The translations under genes were made by a program, and so were the position numbers. 8,198 nt of DNA from an uncultured Collinsella sp. (GTDB taxonomy: Bacteria > Actinomycetota > Coriobacteriia > Coriobacteriales > Coriobacteriaceae): contig USPT01000045.1 in NCBI GenBank assembly GCA_900556705.1, positions 1 through 8,198 of the forward strand. Direction: 5' to 3'. Below the pieces are notes generated by a model that made no database searches, was not told the origin of the DNA, and saw nothing but the letters and a program-made list of their open reading frames with translations. Shown here piece by piece: positions 1-6,275 of the stretch. The number at the start of each line of letters is the position of its first letter. Within the stretch, counting starts at the first letter, position 1.

Positions 1-880
1 CGGTGTCGAACTTGTTCACGCGGACATGGACGCCCTTCTCGTCGGCGAGCATGTGAGTGAAGTTGTCCACGCGGTCCATGAGCTTACGGGTGTCGTCCTC
101 GCCGTAGAGCATGATGAGGCTCGTGCCCTCCTCGCACAGTTCGATGGTGCCGTGGAAGAACTCGGCGGCGTGGATAGACTTGGTCTTGATCCACTGCATC
201 TCCTCGAGAATGCACATAGCGTAGTCGTAGGCCTCACCCCAGAGCATGCCGGAACCAATCACCATGTGGTAGTCGGTGTCCTTGAAGTCCTCAGCCATGG
301 CGGCGCAGCGCTCGTCCTGAGCGTCCTTGGCCTTGATGAGGTACGGAGCGATCTTGCCGAACTCCTCCATGAAGGTGTCGTACTTGGGGAAGGCGCCGGC
401 GTTCTTGAGGAAGCGGGCGACCAGCGTAATCTGGTAGGTGTAGATGGCCTCGCACAGGACGTCGTCCTCGGCGAAGCTGAAGAACTTGTAATCGGCGTAC
501 TCAGTGGCCGGGGTGTTGTCGTTGGAGACATACATCAGCGTGCGGGCGCCCTGCTCCTGGCAGAACTTGGCAGCCTCGATGATCTCGGGGGTGGTGCCGG
601 TGCGGGTGGAGAAGACGCAGACCGAGTCCTTGTTGAAGGTCTTGGGCGGGCAGGCGAGGAACTCAGCGGCAATCTCGCAGTGGACGTCGACGTCGGCCGT
701 GGTGGTCTCGACCCAATACTTCATCGGGAGCGTGTGGGCCCAGGTGCCGCCGCAGCCGATGAAGAAGATGTTGGAATAACCCTGCTCGCAGACCTTGTCC
801 ACGGCAGCCTCAATCTGAGGACGGAGAGCGAGGGCATCGCTCACAACCTTCTCGTAACGAGGCTCATCGAAATTGAACAT
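1..880 (-). CDS. Double-SIS-domain sugar-phosphate deglycase/isomerase, FrlB/GfrF-like (3' end outside window)
   Basis: I translated this frame by hand: it is open from ATG at 878-880 to the window edge, 293 residues without a stop, so the C-terminus is missing. An AGGAG ribosome binding site (887-891) lies 6 nt before the ATG. The first SIS domain shows GCGGT (residues 42-46) and the Ser/Thr-rich phosphosugar loop STRTGTT (91-97). The second begins near IGSGMLWGEA (208-217). AAEFFHG (238-244) supplies a Glu (E240) and His (H243) in the position of the EF-HG catalytic segment of FrlB-type deglycases. Such enzymes split fructoselysine-6-P or glucoselysine-6-P into a hexose-6-P and lysine in the cytoplasm. 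The neighbouring mannose-family PTS EIIA/EIIB and GntR regulator fit uptake with phosphorylation of that kind of substrate. A GlmS-like or AgaS-like aldose/ketose isomerase acting on an amino sugar is the main alternative. The SIS fold is secure; the substrate is inferred. Codon use is strongly biased (ATC, TTC, AAG, GGC), suggesting high expression. Confidence 0.9.
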   Translation of the reverse strand, partial: MFNFDEPRYEKVVSDALALRPQIEAAVDKVCEQGYSNIFFIGCGGTWAHTLPMKYWVETTTADVDVHCEIAAEFLACPPKTFNKDSVCVFSTRTGTTPEIIEAAKFCQEQGARTLMYVSNDNTPATEYADYKFFSFAEDDVLCEAIYTYQITLVARFLKNAGAFPKYDTFMEEFGKIAPYLIKAKDAQDERCAAMAEDFKDTDYHMVIGSGMLWGEAYDYAMCILEEMQWIKTKSIHAAEFFHGTIELCEEGTSLIMLYGEDDTRKLMDRVDNFTHMLADEKGVHVRVNKFDT

Positions 881-886
881 CCCTTA

Positions 887-891
887 CTCCT
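887..891 (-). promoter_or_regulatory. Ribosome binding site of the SIS gene
   Basis: AGGAG on the minus strand, 6 nt before the ATG at 878-880. It fixes the start of the SIS-domain gene. Confidence 0.8.
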
Positions 892-900
892 AACTCACTT

Positions 901-921
901 GGATGAACCCTTCATTCATCC
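901..921 (-). repeat. 7-bp inverted repeat in the leader of the SIS gene
   Basis: GGATGAA (901-907) and TTCATCC (915-921) form a perfect inverted repeat with a 7-nt spacer. It lies between the predicted -10 (931-936) and the ribosome binding site, so it would be in the 5' untranslated leader, near the transcription start. It could be an operator for a repressor or a small mRNA hairpin. The sequence does not decide between these. Confidence 0.45.
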
Positions 922-930
922 CATGACGTT

Positions 931-958
931 ATAATACTTTATATAACTAACTATGCAA
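931..958 (-). promoter_or_regulatory. Predicted sigma70-type promoter for the SIS gene
   Basis: On the minus strand, TTGCAT (953-958) is followed after 16 bp by TATTAT (931-936), about 50 nt before the ATG. The region is far more AT-rich than the flanking genes and lies just after the terminator that closes the EIIA-EIIB unit. The SIS gene therefore probably has its own transcript. The -10 matches 5 of 6 consensus bases; the -35 matches only TTG. Confidence 0.5.
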
Positions 959-995
959 GAACTATTTCAGATTTTTTTGATTTTTCTTTAATAAA

Positions 996-1025
996 AAGCC
1001 CGCCGATCAAATGATCGACGGGCTT
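996..1025 (-). terminator. Rho-independent terminator after the EIIB gene
   Basis: AAGCCCGCCGATCA (996-1009) and TGATCGACGGGCTT (1012-1025) pair over 14 positions with one mismatch (G·U in the minus-strand RNA). Read on the minus strand, the GC-rich stem is followed by TTTTTATT. This is the direction of EIIB transcription, whose stop is about 50 nt upstream. The terminator may be complete or leaky. It separates EIIA-EIIB from the SIS gene, which has its own promoter just downstream. Confidence 0.8.
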
Positions 1026-1049
1026 AAGAAAGGAGGACCTGGTTAATAA

Positions 1050-1066
1050 ATGCCAGACAATGGCAT
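1050..1066. repeat. Small inverted repeat after the EIIB stop
   Basis: ATGCCA (1050-1055) and TGGCAT (1061-1066) form a perfect 6-bp stem around GACAA, between the EIIB stop codon and the main terminator. It may be an accessory 3'-end hairpin. It has no T-run on the minus strand and is unlikely to terminate transcription alone. Confidence 0.35.
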
Positions 1067-1074
1067 GTTTCCAG

Positions 1075-1548
1075 CTAAAAAACGTCCTTGGCAAACACCT
1101 TTGAGTCATTGGGGACCTGACGGATTTCGATAACCACGCCATCGTTCACAAGCTCTTGGATATGCTCGGCATCGGTTTCGGTCGCAAAGATCGCGGGGGT
1201 CGGATGAAGCGTGGTCTCGGGAGACTTTCGAGTTCCGCCCAAATTGATCTCCTTGATGTCTTTGCAACCCTTAGCAAGGCGATAGGCATCCTCGATCGTC
1301 TCGACAATGATAAACAGCGAATACTTGTCGGTAACGCCGCTGTTGAGCGCCTCGATAGCAGCGTCAACATCCTTGATGACGAGTTTAACGCCGCTGGGGC
1401 GGGCGAGCCTCAAAGCGGCTTTTCTCATATCGTCTTTTGCCACGGCGTCGCTGGCACACAGGATGCAATCGACATCCAGCGCATGTGTCCAAGACATGGC
1501 GACCTGGCCGTGAATCAATCGGTAATCGACCCTCGTAAGCTTAATCAT
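1075..1548 (-). CDS. PTS mannose/fructose/sorbose-family EIIB component
   Basis: This is a cytoplasmic phosphocarrier of the mannose-type PTS: it accepts phosphate from EIIA on a histidine and passes it to the sugar as it enters through EIIC/EIID. The family signature RVDYRLIHGQV lies at residues 6-16 with the phosphorylated His at H13. NLGG-like and IEIRQVPND segments follow in the places expected for this fold. At 157 residues it has the usual EIIB length. The frame extends upstream to a GTG at 1561-1563 and an ATG at 1555-1557. I chose the ATG at 1546-1548 because GGAG (1558-1561) lies 9 nt before it and because MIKLTRVD is the usual family beginning. The EIIA gene ends 62 nt upstream with no terminator between, so the two are probably co-transcribed. 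EIIC and EIID are absent from the window. The substrate cannot be read from this protein. Confidence 0.93.
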   Translation of the reverse strand: MIKLTRVDYRLIHGQVAMSWTHALDVDCILCASDAVAKDDMRKAALRLARPSGVKLVIKDVDAAIEALNSGVTDKYSLFIIVETIEDAYRLAKGCKDIKEINLGGTRKSPETTLHPTPAIFATETDAEHIQELVNDGVVIEIRQVPNDSKVFAKDVF

Positions 1549-1610
1549 CAAAAACATCTCCACACGTAATAAAGGTAATGACAGGGTTGAATTATTCGTT
1601 GAAGCTTGAG

Positions 1611-2030
1611 CTAGAACTCTTCTTCTTCGACATCGGCGAGCATATCCGCCGCCTCACAAAGCTGAATAAATGAACGCGACCCCTCGACCGCGGCTTTGGC
1701 CTTGTCCGCATCCAGGGAGTCCAGCTGTGTAACCATTTCCACCAGCAGCGGCAAGTTCATTCCGGTGATCAACGTAAACGATCCGGTGGCCTGCCTCTGG
1801 ATGAATTCGTTGTTTACAGAGCCGCCAAAGATGTCAGTCACGACAAACCAAGAGTCGGCAGGGTCCCTCGTCTCCATCCATGCATCAATCAACGCCGCGA
1901 CGTCCCTTGAATCGTCATCGATATAAGCGCACAGGCACTCGATTCGGTCGTTAGTGCCCATCAGAATCTCCAGAGAGCTTTTCATGCCTTGGGCGAGATA
2001 ACCATGACTCGCTAGCAATATCTTATTCAT
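1611..2030 (-). CDS. PTS mannose/fructose/sorbose-family EIIA component
   Basis: This cytoplasmic EIIA takes phosphate from HPr and hands it to EIIB. The start MNKILLASHGYLAQG is typical, with the phosphorylated His at H9 in the SHG motif. VTDIFGGSVNN (about residues 63-73) is the conserved DxxGGS-N loop next to the active site. Length is 139 residues, normal for a stand-alone EIIA of this family. The ATG at 2028-2030 has GGAG (2035-2038) 4 nt upstream. EIIA and EIIB are separate proteins here, as in the Lev and Gfr systems and unlike the fused ManX of E. coli. The gene lies 135 bp downstream of the GntR gene, a gap with a weak promoter and a small inverted repeat, so it may have its own start of transcription. 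The acidic tail (DVEEEEF) is unremarkable. Family assignment is secure; the transported sugar is not. Confidence 0.93.
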   Translation of the reverse strand: MNKILLASHGYLAQGMKSSLEILMGTNDRIECLCAYIDDDSRDVAALIDAWMETRDPADSWFVVTDIFGGSVNNEFIQRQATGSFTLITGMNLPLLVEMVTQLDSLDADKAKAAVEGSRSFIQLCEAADMLADVEEEEF

Positions 2031-2060
2031 AGTTCTCCAATACCAATAGGACGTACTATA

Positions 2061-2072
2061 TTGTCATAACAA
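2061..2072. promoter_or_regulatory. Candidate operator upstream of the EIIA gene
   Basis: TTGTCATAACAA has the 4-bp arms TTGT and ACAA around CATA and is flanked by TATA on both sides. It lies about 30-40 nt before the EIIA start, in AT-rich DNA with several -10-like strings but no convincing -35. GT-N4-AC symmetry is the pattern known for GntR-family operators, so the neighbouring regulator is the natural candidate. The motif is short, and I did not find the same sequence upstream of the GntR or SIS genes. Confidence 0.3.
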
Positions 2073-2165
2073 AGTATATTAGCAATCTGCCCTACGTGGT
2101 GTGTCTATTTTCCAAATCCGCGAACGGTAGCAATTGGTCGGTAAATCGCCCAATCTATCTCTAAT

Positions 2166-2870
2166 TTACAAATAGAACTTCAGTCGCTCGGTGCAGTACA
2201 CCTGACGGGAGATGAAAAGCGGCTCGCCGCTTGGAGCATAACGTCTATCGACAAACAGAAGCAGCGGAGACTCCAGCCCCACGTTAAGGTATGCCGCCTC
2301 GAGCTCGCTCGCATAGCAGACCTCGAGTGTACGCGTGTTGGGGCCCATCTTGATCCCCTGGCGATCGAGTACCGCCATCAGCGAATCCTCGAGGGACTCA
2401 TGCTCCAAAAAAGAAAGCACAGCGGAATAGCTATTGGTTTCCAGCATCGTGGGCTTGTCATCCACAAGGCGCAGACGACGACTACGCAATACCTTTTGGG
2501 TATCGTCTACGCCCAGGAACTTCGCGTCTCGCAGGCTTGGGAAGTCCCAGCCCATTGCGAGAACCCTGGTAGACGCCTGTTTTCCCGCAAGCTGGCACGA
2601 ATGGGTAAAGCTCTCACGGTCGTCCGCGGCATACATCTGTGTGTCCGACGAAACGAACGTGCCCTTGCCGCGGGCCCTATCAACAAGCCCAGCATCTTCC
2701 ATTTCTTTAATTGCGGAGCGAACCGTTATTCGGCTCACGCCAAATTGCTCGATGAGCTCCGCCTCGGTCGGAAGCTTATCTCCCGGACGGTACGTGCCGT
2801 TGGCGATCGAATCAGAGAGCGCACGGACAATCTGTTTGTACAGGGGGATAACGCTATTTGCTTCAACCAT
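2166..2870 (-). CDS. GntR-family (HutC/UTRA) transcriptional regulator
   Basis: This 234-residue DNA-binding regulator has an N-terminal winged helix (about residues 8-73). It carries PLYKQIVRAL, the RPGDKLPTEAEL segment, the recognition-helix region VSRITVRSAIKEM (45-57) and the wing GKGTFV (68-73). The rest fits a UTRA effector domain, ending in the typical FISRQVYCTERLKFYL. UTRA regulators usually bind a phosphorylated sugar or similar metabolite and then release the operator. The adjacent PTS and SIS genes suggest it controls this locus and senses their phosphosugar; FrlR of the fructoselysine systems belongs to the same class. Start: ATG at 2868-2870 has AAAGG 10 nt upstream. The ATG three codons earlier (2877-2879) would sit only 1 nt from that site, so it is less likely, though not excluded (237 residues). 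The 18-bp tandem repeat upstream (2934-2969) overlaps its likely promoter and suggests autoregulation. Confidence 0.93.
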   Translation of the reverse strand: MVEANSVIPLYKQIVRALSDSIANGTYRPGDKLPTEAELIEQFGVSRITVRSAIKEMEDAGLVDRARGKGTFVSSDTQMYAADDRESFTHSCQLAGKQASTRVLAMGWDFPSLRDAKFLGVDDTQKVLRSRRLRLVDDKPTMLETNSYSAVLSFLEHESLEDSLMAVLDRQGIKMGPNTRTLEVCYASELEAAYLNVGLESPLLLFVDRRYAPSGEPLFISRQVYCTERLKFYL

Positions 2871-2933
2871 ATCAACCATACCTTTGCAAGGAATCAGCAG
2901 CTTATAGATAGATGATTTATATTGTATTAGAAC

Positions 2934-2969
2934 TTTTTAGGAGTCCATATATTTTTAGGAGTCCATATA
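2934..2969. repeat. Perfect 18-bp tandem direct repeat in front of the GntR gene
   Basis: TTTTTAGGAGTCCATATA occurs twice head-to-tail (2934-2951 and 2952-2969). It is followed directly by TTTCCTAAA (2970-2978), which is complementary to the TTTAGGA part, so the second copy also makes an inverted repeat. The block covers the -35 region of a possible minus-strand promoter for the GntR gene (TGGACT at 2942-2947, 15 bp, then TACAAT at 2921-2926). Repeats in that position are likely regulator-binding sites. The GntR protein itself is the first candidate. Confidence 0.6.
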
Positions 2970-3153
2970 TTTCCTAAATGATTCGGTAAACGGGTGTTAT
3001 TTCACTTTAGCGTGGTGCAGCGGCTACCCGCGGCATTCGTTATCAACCTAGCTAGGCTAGTCCACCCACATCGTCTCCGGTTCGCCGCAGAGCCGCGGCC
3101 CCATATGGGTATACTCTCGAGGATTCGACTCGATTCGCCCCCGCTGGGGCGTC

Positions 3154-3160
3154 AAAGGAG
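3154..3160 (+). promoter_or_regulatory. Ribosome binding site that fixes the peptidase start
   Basis: AAAGGAG ends 7 nt before the ATG at 3168-3170. This decides the start against an in-frame ATG at 2994, which would add 58 residues not typical of the family and has no comparable site. Confidence 0.85.
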
Positions 3161-3167
3161 ACTACAT

Positions 3168-6100
3168 ATGTCCACTACCTCAACCGACCCGCGCGCCGCT
3201 GCTGCCGCGCTGCTGGTGCCCGGTACCACCTGCCACGGTTTTGCCGTCGAGCGTTGCGAGACCGTGCCCGAGCTCGACTCGGACGCCTACGTGCTGCGCC
3301 ACATCGCCTCGGGCGCTCGCCTGCTGTACCTGGCGTGCGACGACGAAAACAAGGCCTTTGCCATTGGCTTTAAGACGCCGCCGGCCGATTCCACCGGCGT
3401 GTTCCATATTCTTGAGCACTCGGTGCTGTGCGGATCGGCCAAGTTTCCCGTCAAGGAGCCGTTTGTCGACCTGATCAAGAGCTCCATGCAGACGTTCCTC
3501 AACGCCATGACCTACCCCGACAAGACCATCTACCCCGTTGCCACCACCAACGAGCAGGACCTGTACAACCTGATGGACGTGTACCTGGACGCGGTGTTCA
3601 ACCCGGCCATCTACACTAAACCCACCATTTTTGAGCAGGAGGGCTGGCACTACGAGCTGGACCTGCCAGAGGGCGCCGAGGGCGAGGGCGACGGCAGCTC
3701 CGCGAGCCTGCGCGAGGGCACGCTGCGCTATAACGGCGTGGTATTCAACGAGATGAAGGGTGCGCTGTCCGATCCCATGAGCGTGCTGGACGATGCTGTT
3801 AACGCCGCGCTCTATCCCGACACCGCCTATGCGCACGAGAGCGGCGGTGACCCGCGCGCGATCCCCGCGCTCACCTACGAGCAGTTCCTGGATACGCACG
3901 CGCGCCACTACAATCCTTCCAACTCCTACATCACGCTCTACGGCGACCTGGACGTGGACCGCGCGCTGGCCTTTTTGGACGAGCGCTATCTGTCGCAGCC
4001 GAGCGCTGCAAGCCGCCGCATGGACGCAGCCGTCGCCGCCGGCGAGGACCCGTCCACGCTGGCGCCCAATCCGCTTGGCGTGCAGGCGCCCGTGACCTGC
4101 GAGTATAGGCGCGTCGAGATGGCCACCACGCCCGAGAACGCCCTGGTGGGCCTGGGCCTGGTGCTGGGCAGTGCGCTCGACCGCAAGCGCACGATCGCGG
4201 CGGACATCCTGTTCGAGGCGCTGCTGGGTTCCAACGAAGCGCCGGTTAAGAAGGCCATTCTTGCCGCCGGCCTGGGCGGCAACGTGGTGAGCTACACCGC
4301 GGCCGAGAGCCTGCAGCCCTACGAGCTCATCATGCTGCAAAACGCGCAGCCCGGCGTGGCGCGCGAGCTGCGCCGCGTGTTCCAGGACGCCTGCCGCGAC
4401 CTGTGCGAGCACGGCGTTCCGCGCGAGCGCCTGGAAGCCATCATCAGCAGCAACGAATACGACCTGCGCCAGCGCGACTACGGTATCGCCGACGGCGTGG
4501 CCATTGCGTGCGACGCGCTGAGTACCTGGCTCTACGATGACGACGCCGCGACGCTGGCACTCAAGTACGGCCCGGTGTATGAGGAGCTGCGCGGCGAGCT
4601 GGACGGCAGCTACTTTGAGGACCTGCTGCGCGAGCTCGTGCTGGAAAACGACCACATGGCGCTGGTCGAGCTGGTTCCGGTAGACGCTGCCGAGGGTATG
4701 GAGGGCGCCGAAGCTGCCGAGCTGGCTACCAAGCGCGACGCCATGACCGATGCCGAGCTGGCGGACGTGGTCGAGCGCACGGCCGCGCTGCGTGCCGCGC
4801 AGGAGGCGGAGGACACGCCCGAGGACAAGGCAACGCTGCCGCGCCTGCGTGTATCCGACATTGGCGCGGCGCGCCCCGAGCCGCCGCTGGTCGTGGACAC
4901 GACCGCGCCCATCCCCTGCCTGCGCCACGGCATCCCCACCAACCGCCTGGCCTACGCCATGCAGTATTTCGACCTGAGCTGCGTCGCATTTGAGGACCTG
5001 CCTTACGTGACGCTGCTCTGCCGCCTACTCAAGCAGCTGCCTACGCGCGAGCATTCGGCCGAGGAACTCGACAACCTGCTTGCCGGCAAGCTGGGCTTTT
5101 TGAGCTTTACGACCGAGGTCATGACCCAACCCGACGTGGACGGCGTGCACCCCTACCTGCTGGTGAGCGCCGGAGCCCTGTCCGAGAAGATCGATGCGCT
5201 GGCGAGTCTGCCGCGCGAGGTGTGGTCGAGCACGCTATTGCTCGACGCCGACTCAGACCGCGTGCGCGACGTGCTCACGCAGATTCGCATTGGGCTCGAG
5301 CAGGGCTTTATCAACAACGGCCACTCGGCGGCGCTCGGTCGCGCGATGAGCTACAGCTCGCCTTCGGCCGTGGTGCGCGAGCAGCTTTCGGGCGTGGACT
5401 TCTACCTGTTCCTGCGCGATCTGCTCGAGCACTTTGACGAGCGCCTGGACGACCTGCGCGCCAAGCTTGCCGAGCTGGCAGGCCGCATCTTTGCAGCCGA
5501 CGGTTGCCTGGCGAGCTTTACCGGCAGCGATGAGGACTTTGACGCGTACTGGAATGCCGCGGGCGACCTGGGGCTTGGCGCGGGCGACGGCGCCGATGCC
5601 GGCCGCAACGCGCTCGTGGTACCGGAGCCGCGCGACCGTCACGAGGCTTTCGTCATCCCCAGCGACATCTGCTTTGCGGCGCGCGCGTGCGACCCGCGTC
5701 GCCTGGGCATTGACGTGACGGGCGCTTGGGCCGTGGCTGCCAACGCGCTCTCCTACGACTACCTGTGGAACGAGATCCGCGTGAAGGGCGGTGCGTACGG
5801 ATGCGGATTCCGCGCGGCCGGCGAGCGCCAGACGGCGTTCTACACCTACCGCGACCCGGCAATCGACCCCTCGATTGAGCGCGTGGCGCGCGCAGGCGAA
5901 TGGCTCGGCAGCTTTGAGCCCGACGAGGCCGCTTTTGAGGGCTTTATCGTAAGCTGCGTGAGCGGCATGGACGCGCCCGTGAAGCCGTACGCGCTCACCA
6001 AGCGCCGCAATACGACCTACCTGGCCGGGCTCGATCCGCACGCGCGCGAGGAGCGTCGCGCCCAGATGCTCGCGGCCACGCCCGGTGAGCTGCGCTCGCT

Positions 6101-6212
6101 CGGCGCCGATGTGACGCGCATCGCAGCCGAGTCGCCCACCTGCGTCTTTGGCGGCCGAGACGTCATCGCCAAGAGCAATGCCGGCTTCAACGTCATCGAC
6201 CTGCTGAGCTAA
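3168..6212 (+). CDS. M16C-family (PreP/presequence protease-like) zinc metallopeptidase
   Basis: This is a 1014-residue oligopeptidase expected to enclose peptides in a two-halved chamber and cut them with a single zinc site. The inverted zinc motif is HILEH (H80, E83, H84) inside GVFHILEHSVLCGS. The third ligand is E195 in FNEMKGALSD. The next M16 domain is recognisable by YEQFLDTHARHYNPSNSYITLYGD (from Y237). A charged helical linker near residues 505-550 precedes the second half, where RVKGGAYG (R871, Y877) gives the Arg/Tyr pair conserved in the C-terminal half of M16 proteases. No signal peptide or membrane segment is seen, so it should be cytoplasmic. It is slightly longer than the roughly 970-1000 residues usual for PreP/Cym1, partly through an acidic Gly/Ser/Glu insertion at about 166-184 before E195. 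Its high-GC third positions contrast with the PTS/GntR genes. It appears to be a single-gene unit ended by the hairpin at 6226-6264. Confidence 0.95.
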   Translation: MSTTSTDPRAAAAALLVPGTTCHGFAVERCETVPELDSDAYVLRHIASGARLLYLACDDENKAFAIGFKTPPADSTGVFHILEHSVLCGSAKFPVKEPFVDLIKSSMQTFLNAMTYPDKTIYPVATTNEQDLYNLMDVYLDAVFNPAIYTKPTIFEQEGWHYELDLPEGAEGEGDGSSASLREGTLRYNGVVFNEMKGALSDPMSVLDDAVNAALYPDTAYAHESGGDPRAIPALTYEQFLDTHARHYNPSNSYITLYGDLDVDRALAFLDERYLSQPSAASRRMDAAVAAGEDPSTLAPNPLGVQAPVTCEYRRVEMATTPENALVGLGLVLGSALDRKRTIAADILFEALLGSNEAPVKKAILAAGLGGNVVSYTAAESLQPYELIMLQNAQPGVARELRRVFQDACRDLCEHGVPRERLEAIISSNEYDLRQRDYGIADGVAIACDALSTWLYDDDAATLALKYGPVYEELRGELDGSYFEDLLRELVLENDHMALVELVPVDAAEGMEGAEAAELATKRDAMTDAELADVVERTAALRAAQEAEDTPEDKATLPRLRVSDIGAARPEPPLVVDTTAPIPCLRHGIPTNRLAYAMQYFDLSCVAFEDLPYVTLLCRLLKQLPTREHSAEELDNLLAGKLGFLSFTTEVMTQPDVDGVHPYLLVSAGALSEKIDALASLPREVWSSTLLLDADSDRVRDVLTQIRIGLEQGFINNGHSAALGRAMSYSSPSAVVREQLSGVDFYLFLRDLLEHFDERLDDLRAKLAELAGRIFAADGCLASFTGSDEDFDAYWNAAGDLGLGAGDGADAGRNALVVPEPRDRHEAFVIPSDICFAARACDPRRLGIDVTGAWAVAANALSYDYLWNEIRVKGGAYGCGFRAAGERQTAFYTYRDPAIDPSIERVARAGEWLGSFEPDEAAFEGFIVSCVSGMDAPVKPYALTKRRNTTYLAGLDPHAREERRAQMLAATPGELRSLGADVTRIAAESPTCVFGGRDVIAKSNAGFNVIDLLS

Positions 6213-6225
6213 CGCACAGTAAGCA

Positions 6226-6264
6226 AAACCACCACGAAGGTGCCTGTCCCCTTCGTGGTGGTTT
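6226..6264. terminator. Bidirectional hairpin terminator between convergent genes (copy 1 of a repeated element)
   Basis: AAACCACCACGAAGG (6226-6240) and CCTTCGTGGTGGTTT (6250-6264) are perfectly complementary over 15 bp around the loop TGCCTGTCC. It begins 13 nt after the peptidase stop and ends 11 nt before the stop of the convergent gene. T-runs are short (TTT on plus, TTTT on minus), so termination would rely on the strong stem. The same element recurs inverted at 8026-8063, so this is also a repeat family member rather than only a private terminator. Confidence 0.75.
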
Positions 6265-6275
6265 GCGGCTGGTCG

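Noticed and set aside
26..934. 302-residue plus-strand open frame opposite the SIS gene
   Set aside because: It is the antisense shadow of a clear SIS-domain protein with strong codon bias. It shows low-complexity Val/Leu/Gly/Ala sequence with no recognisable domain or ribosome binding site.
1029..1133. Plus-strand 27-codon frame (ATG at 1050) preceded by AAAGGAGG
   Set aside because: The Shine-Dalgarno-like string ends 13 nt before the ATG, which is too far. No plus-strand promoter is seen, and the frame is antisense to the EIIB end. Probably chance.
2131..2154. Possible terminator between the GntR and EIIA genes
   Set aside because: Only a 5-bp ATTGG/CCAAT pairing without a T-run; too weak to call.
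3015..3090. tRNA-like A-box and B-box strings (TGGTGCAGCGG and GGTTCGCCGC)
   Set aside because: No acceptor stem, anticodon stem or CCA-adjacent pairing could be drawn, so it is not a tRNA.
2994..3167. In-frame N-terminal extension of the peptidase by 58 residues
   Set aside because: The ATG at 3168 has AAAGGAG 7 nt upstream. The extension lacks family similarity and would carry the palindromic leader DNA as coding sequence.
3180..4928. 582-residue minus-strand open frame inside the peptidase gene
   Set aside because: High-GC antisense frame of the M16C peptidase. Its composition (His/Arg/Gln/Val-rich) and lack of domains mark it as a shadow; the same holds for 5253-6041.
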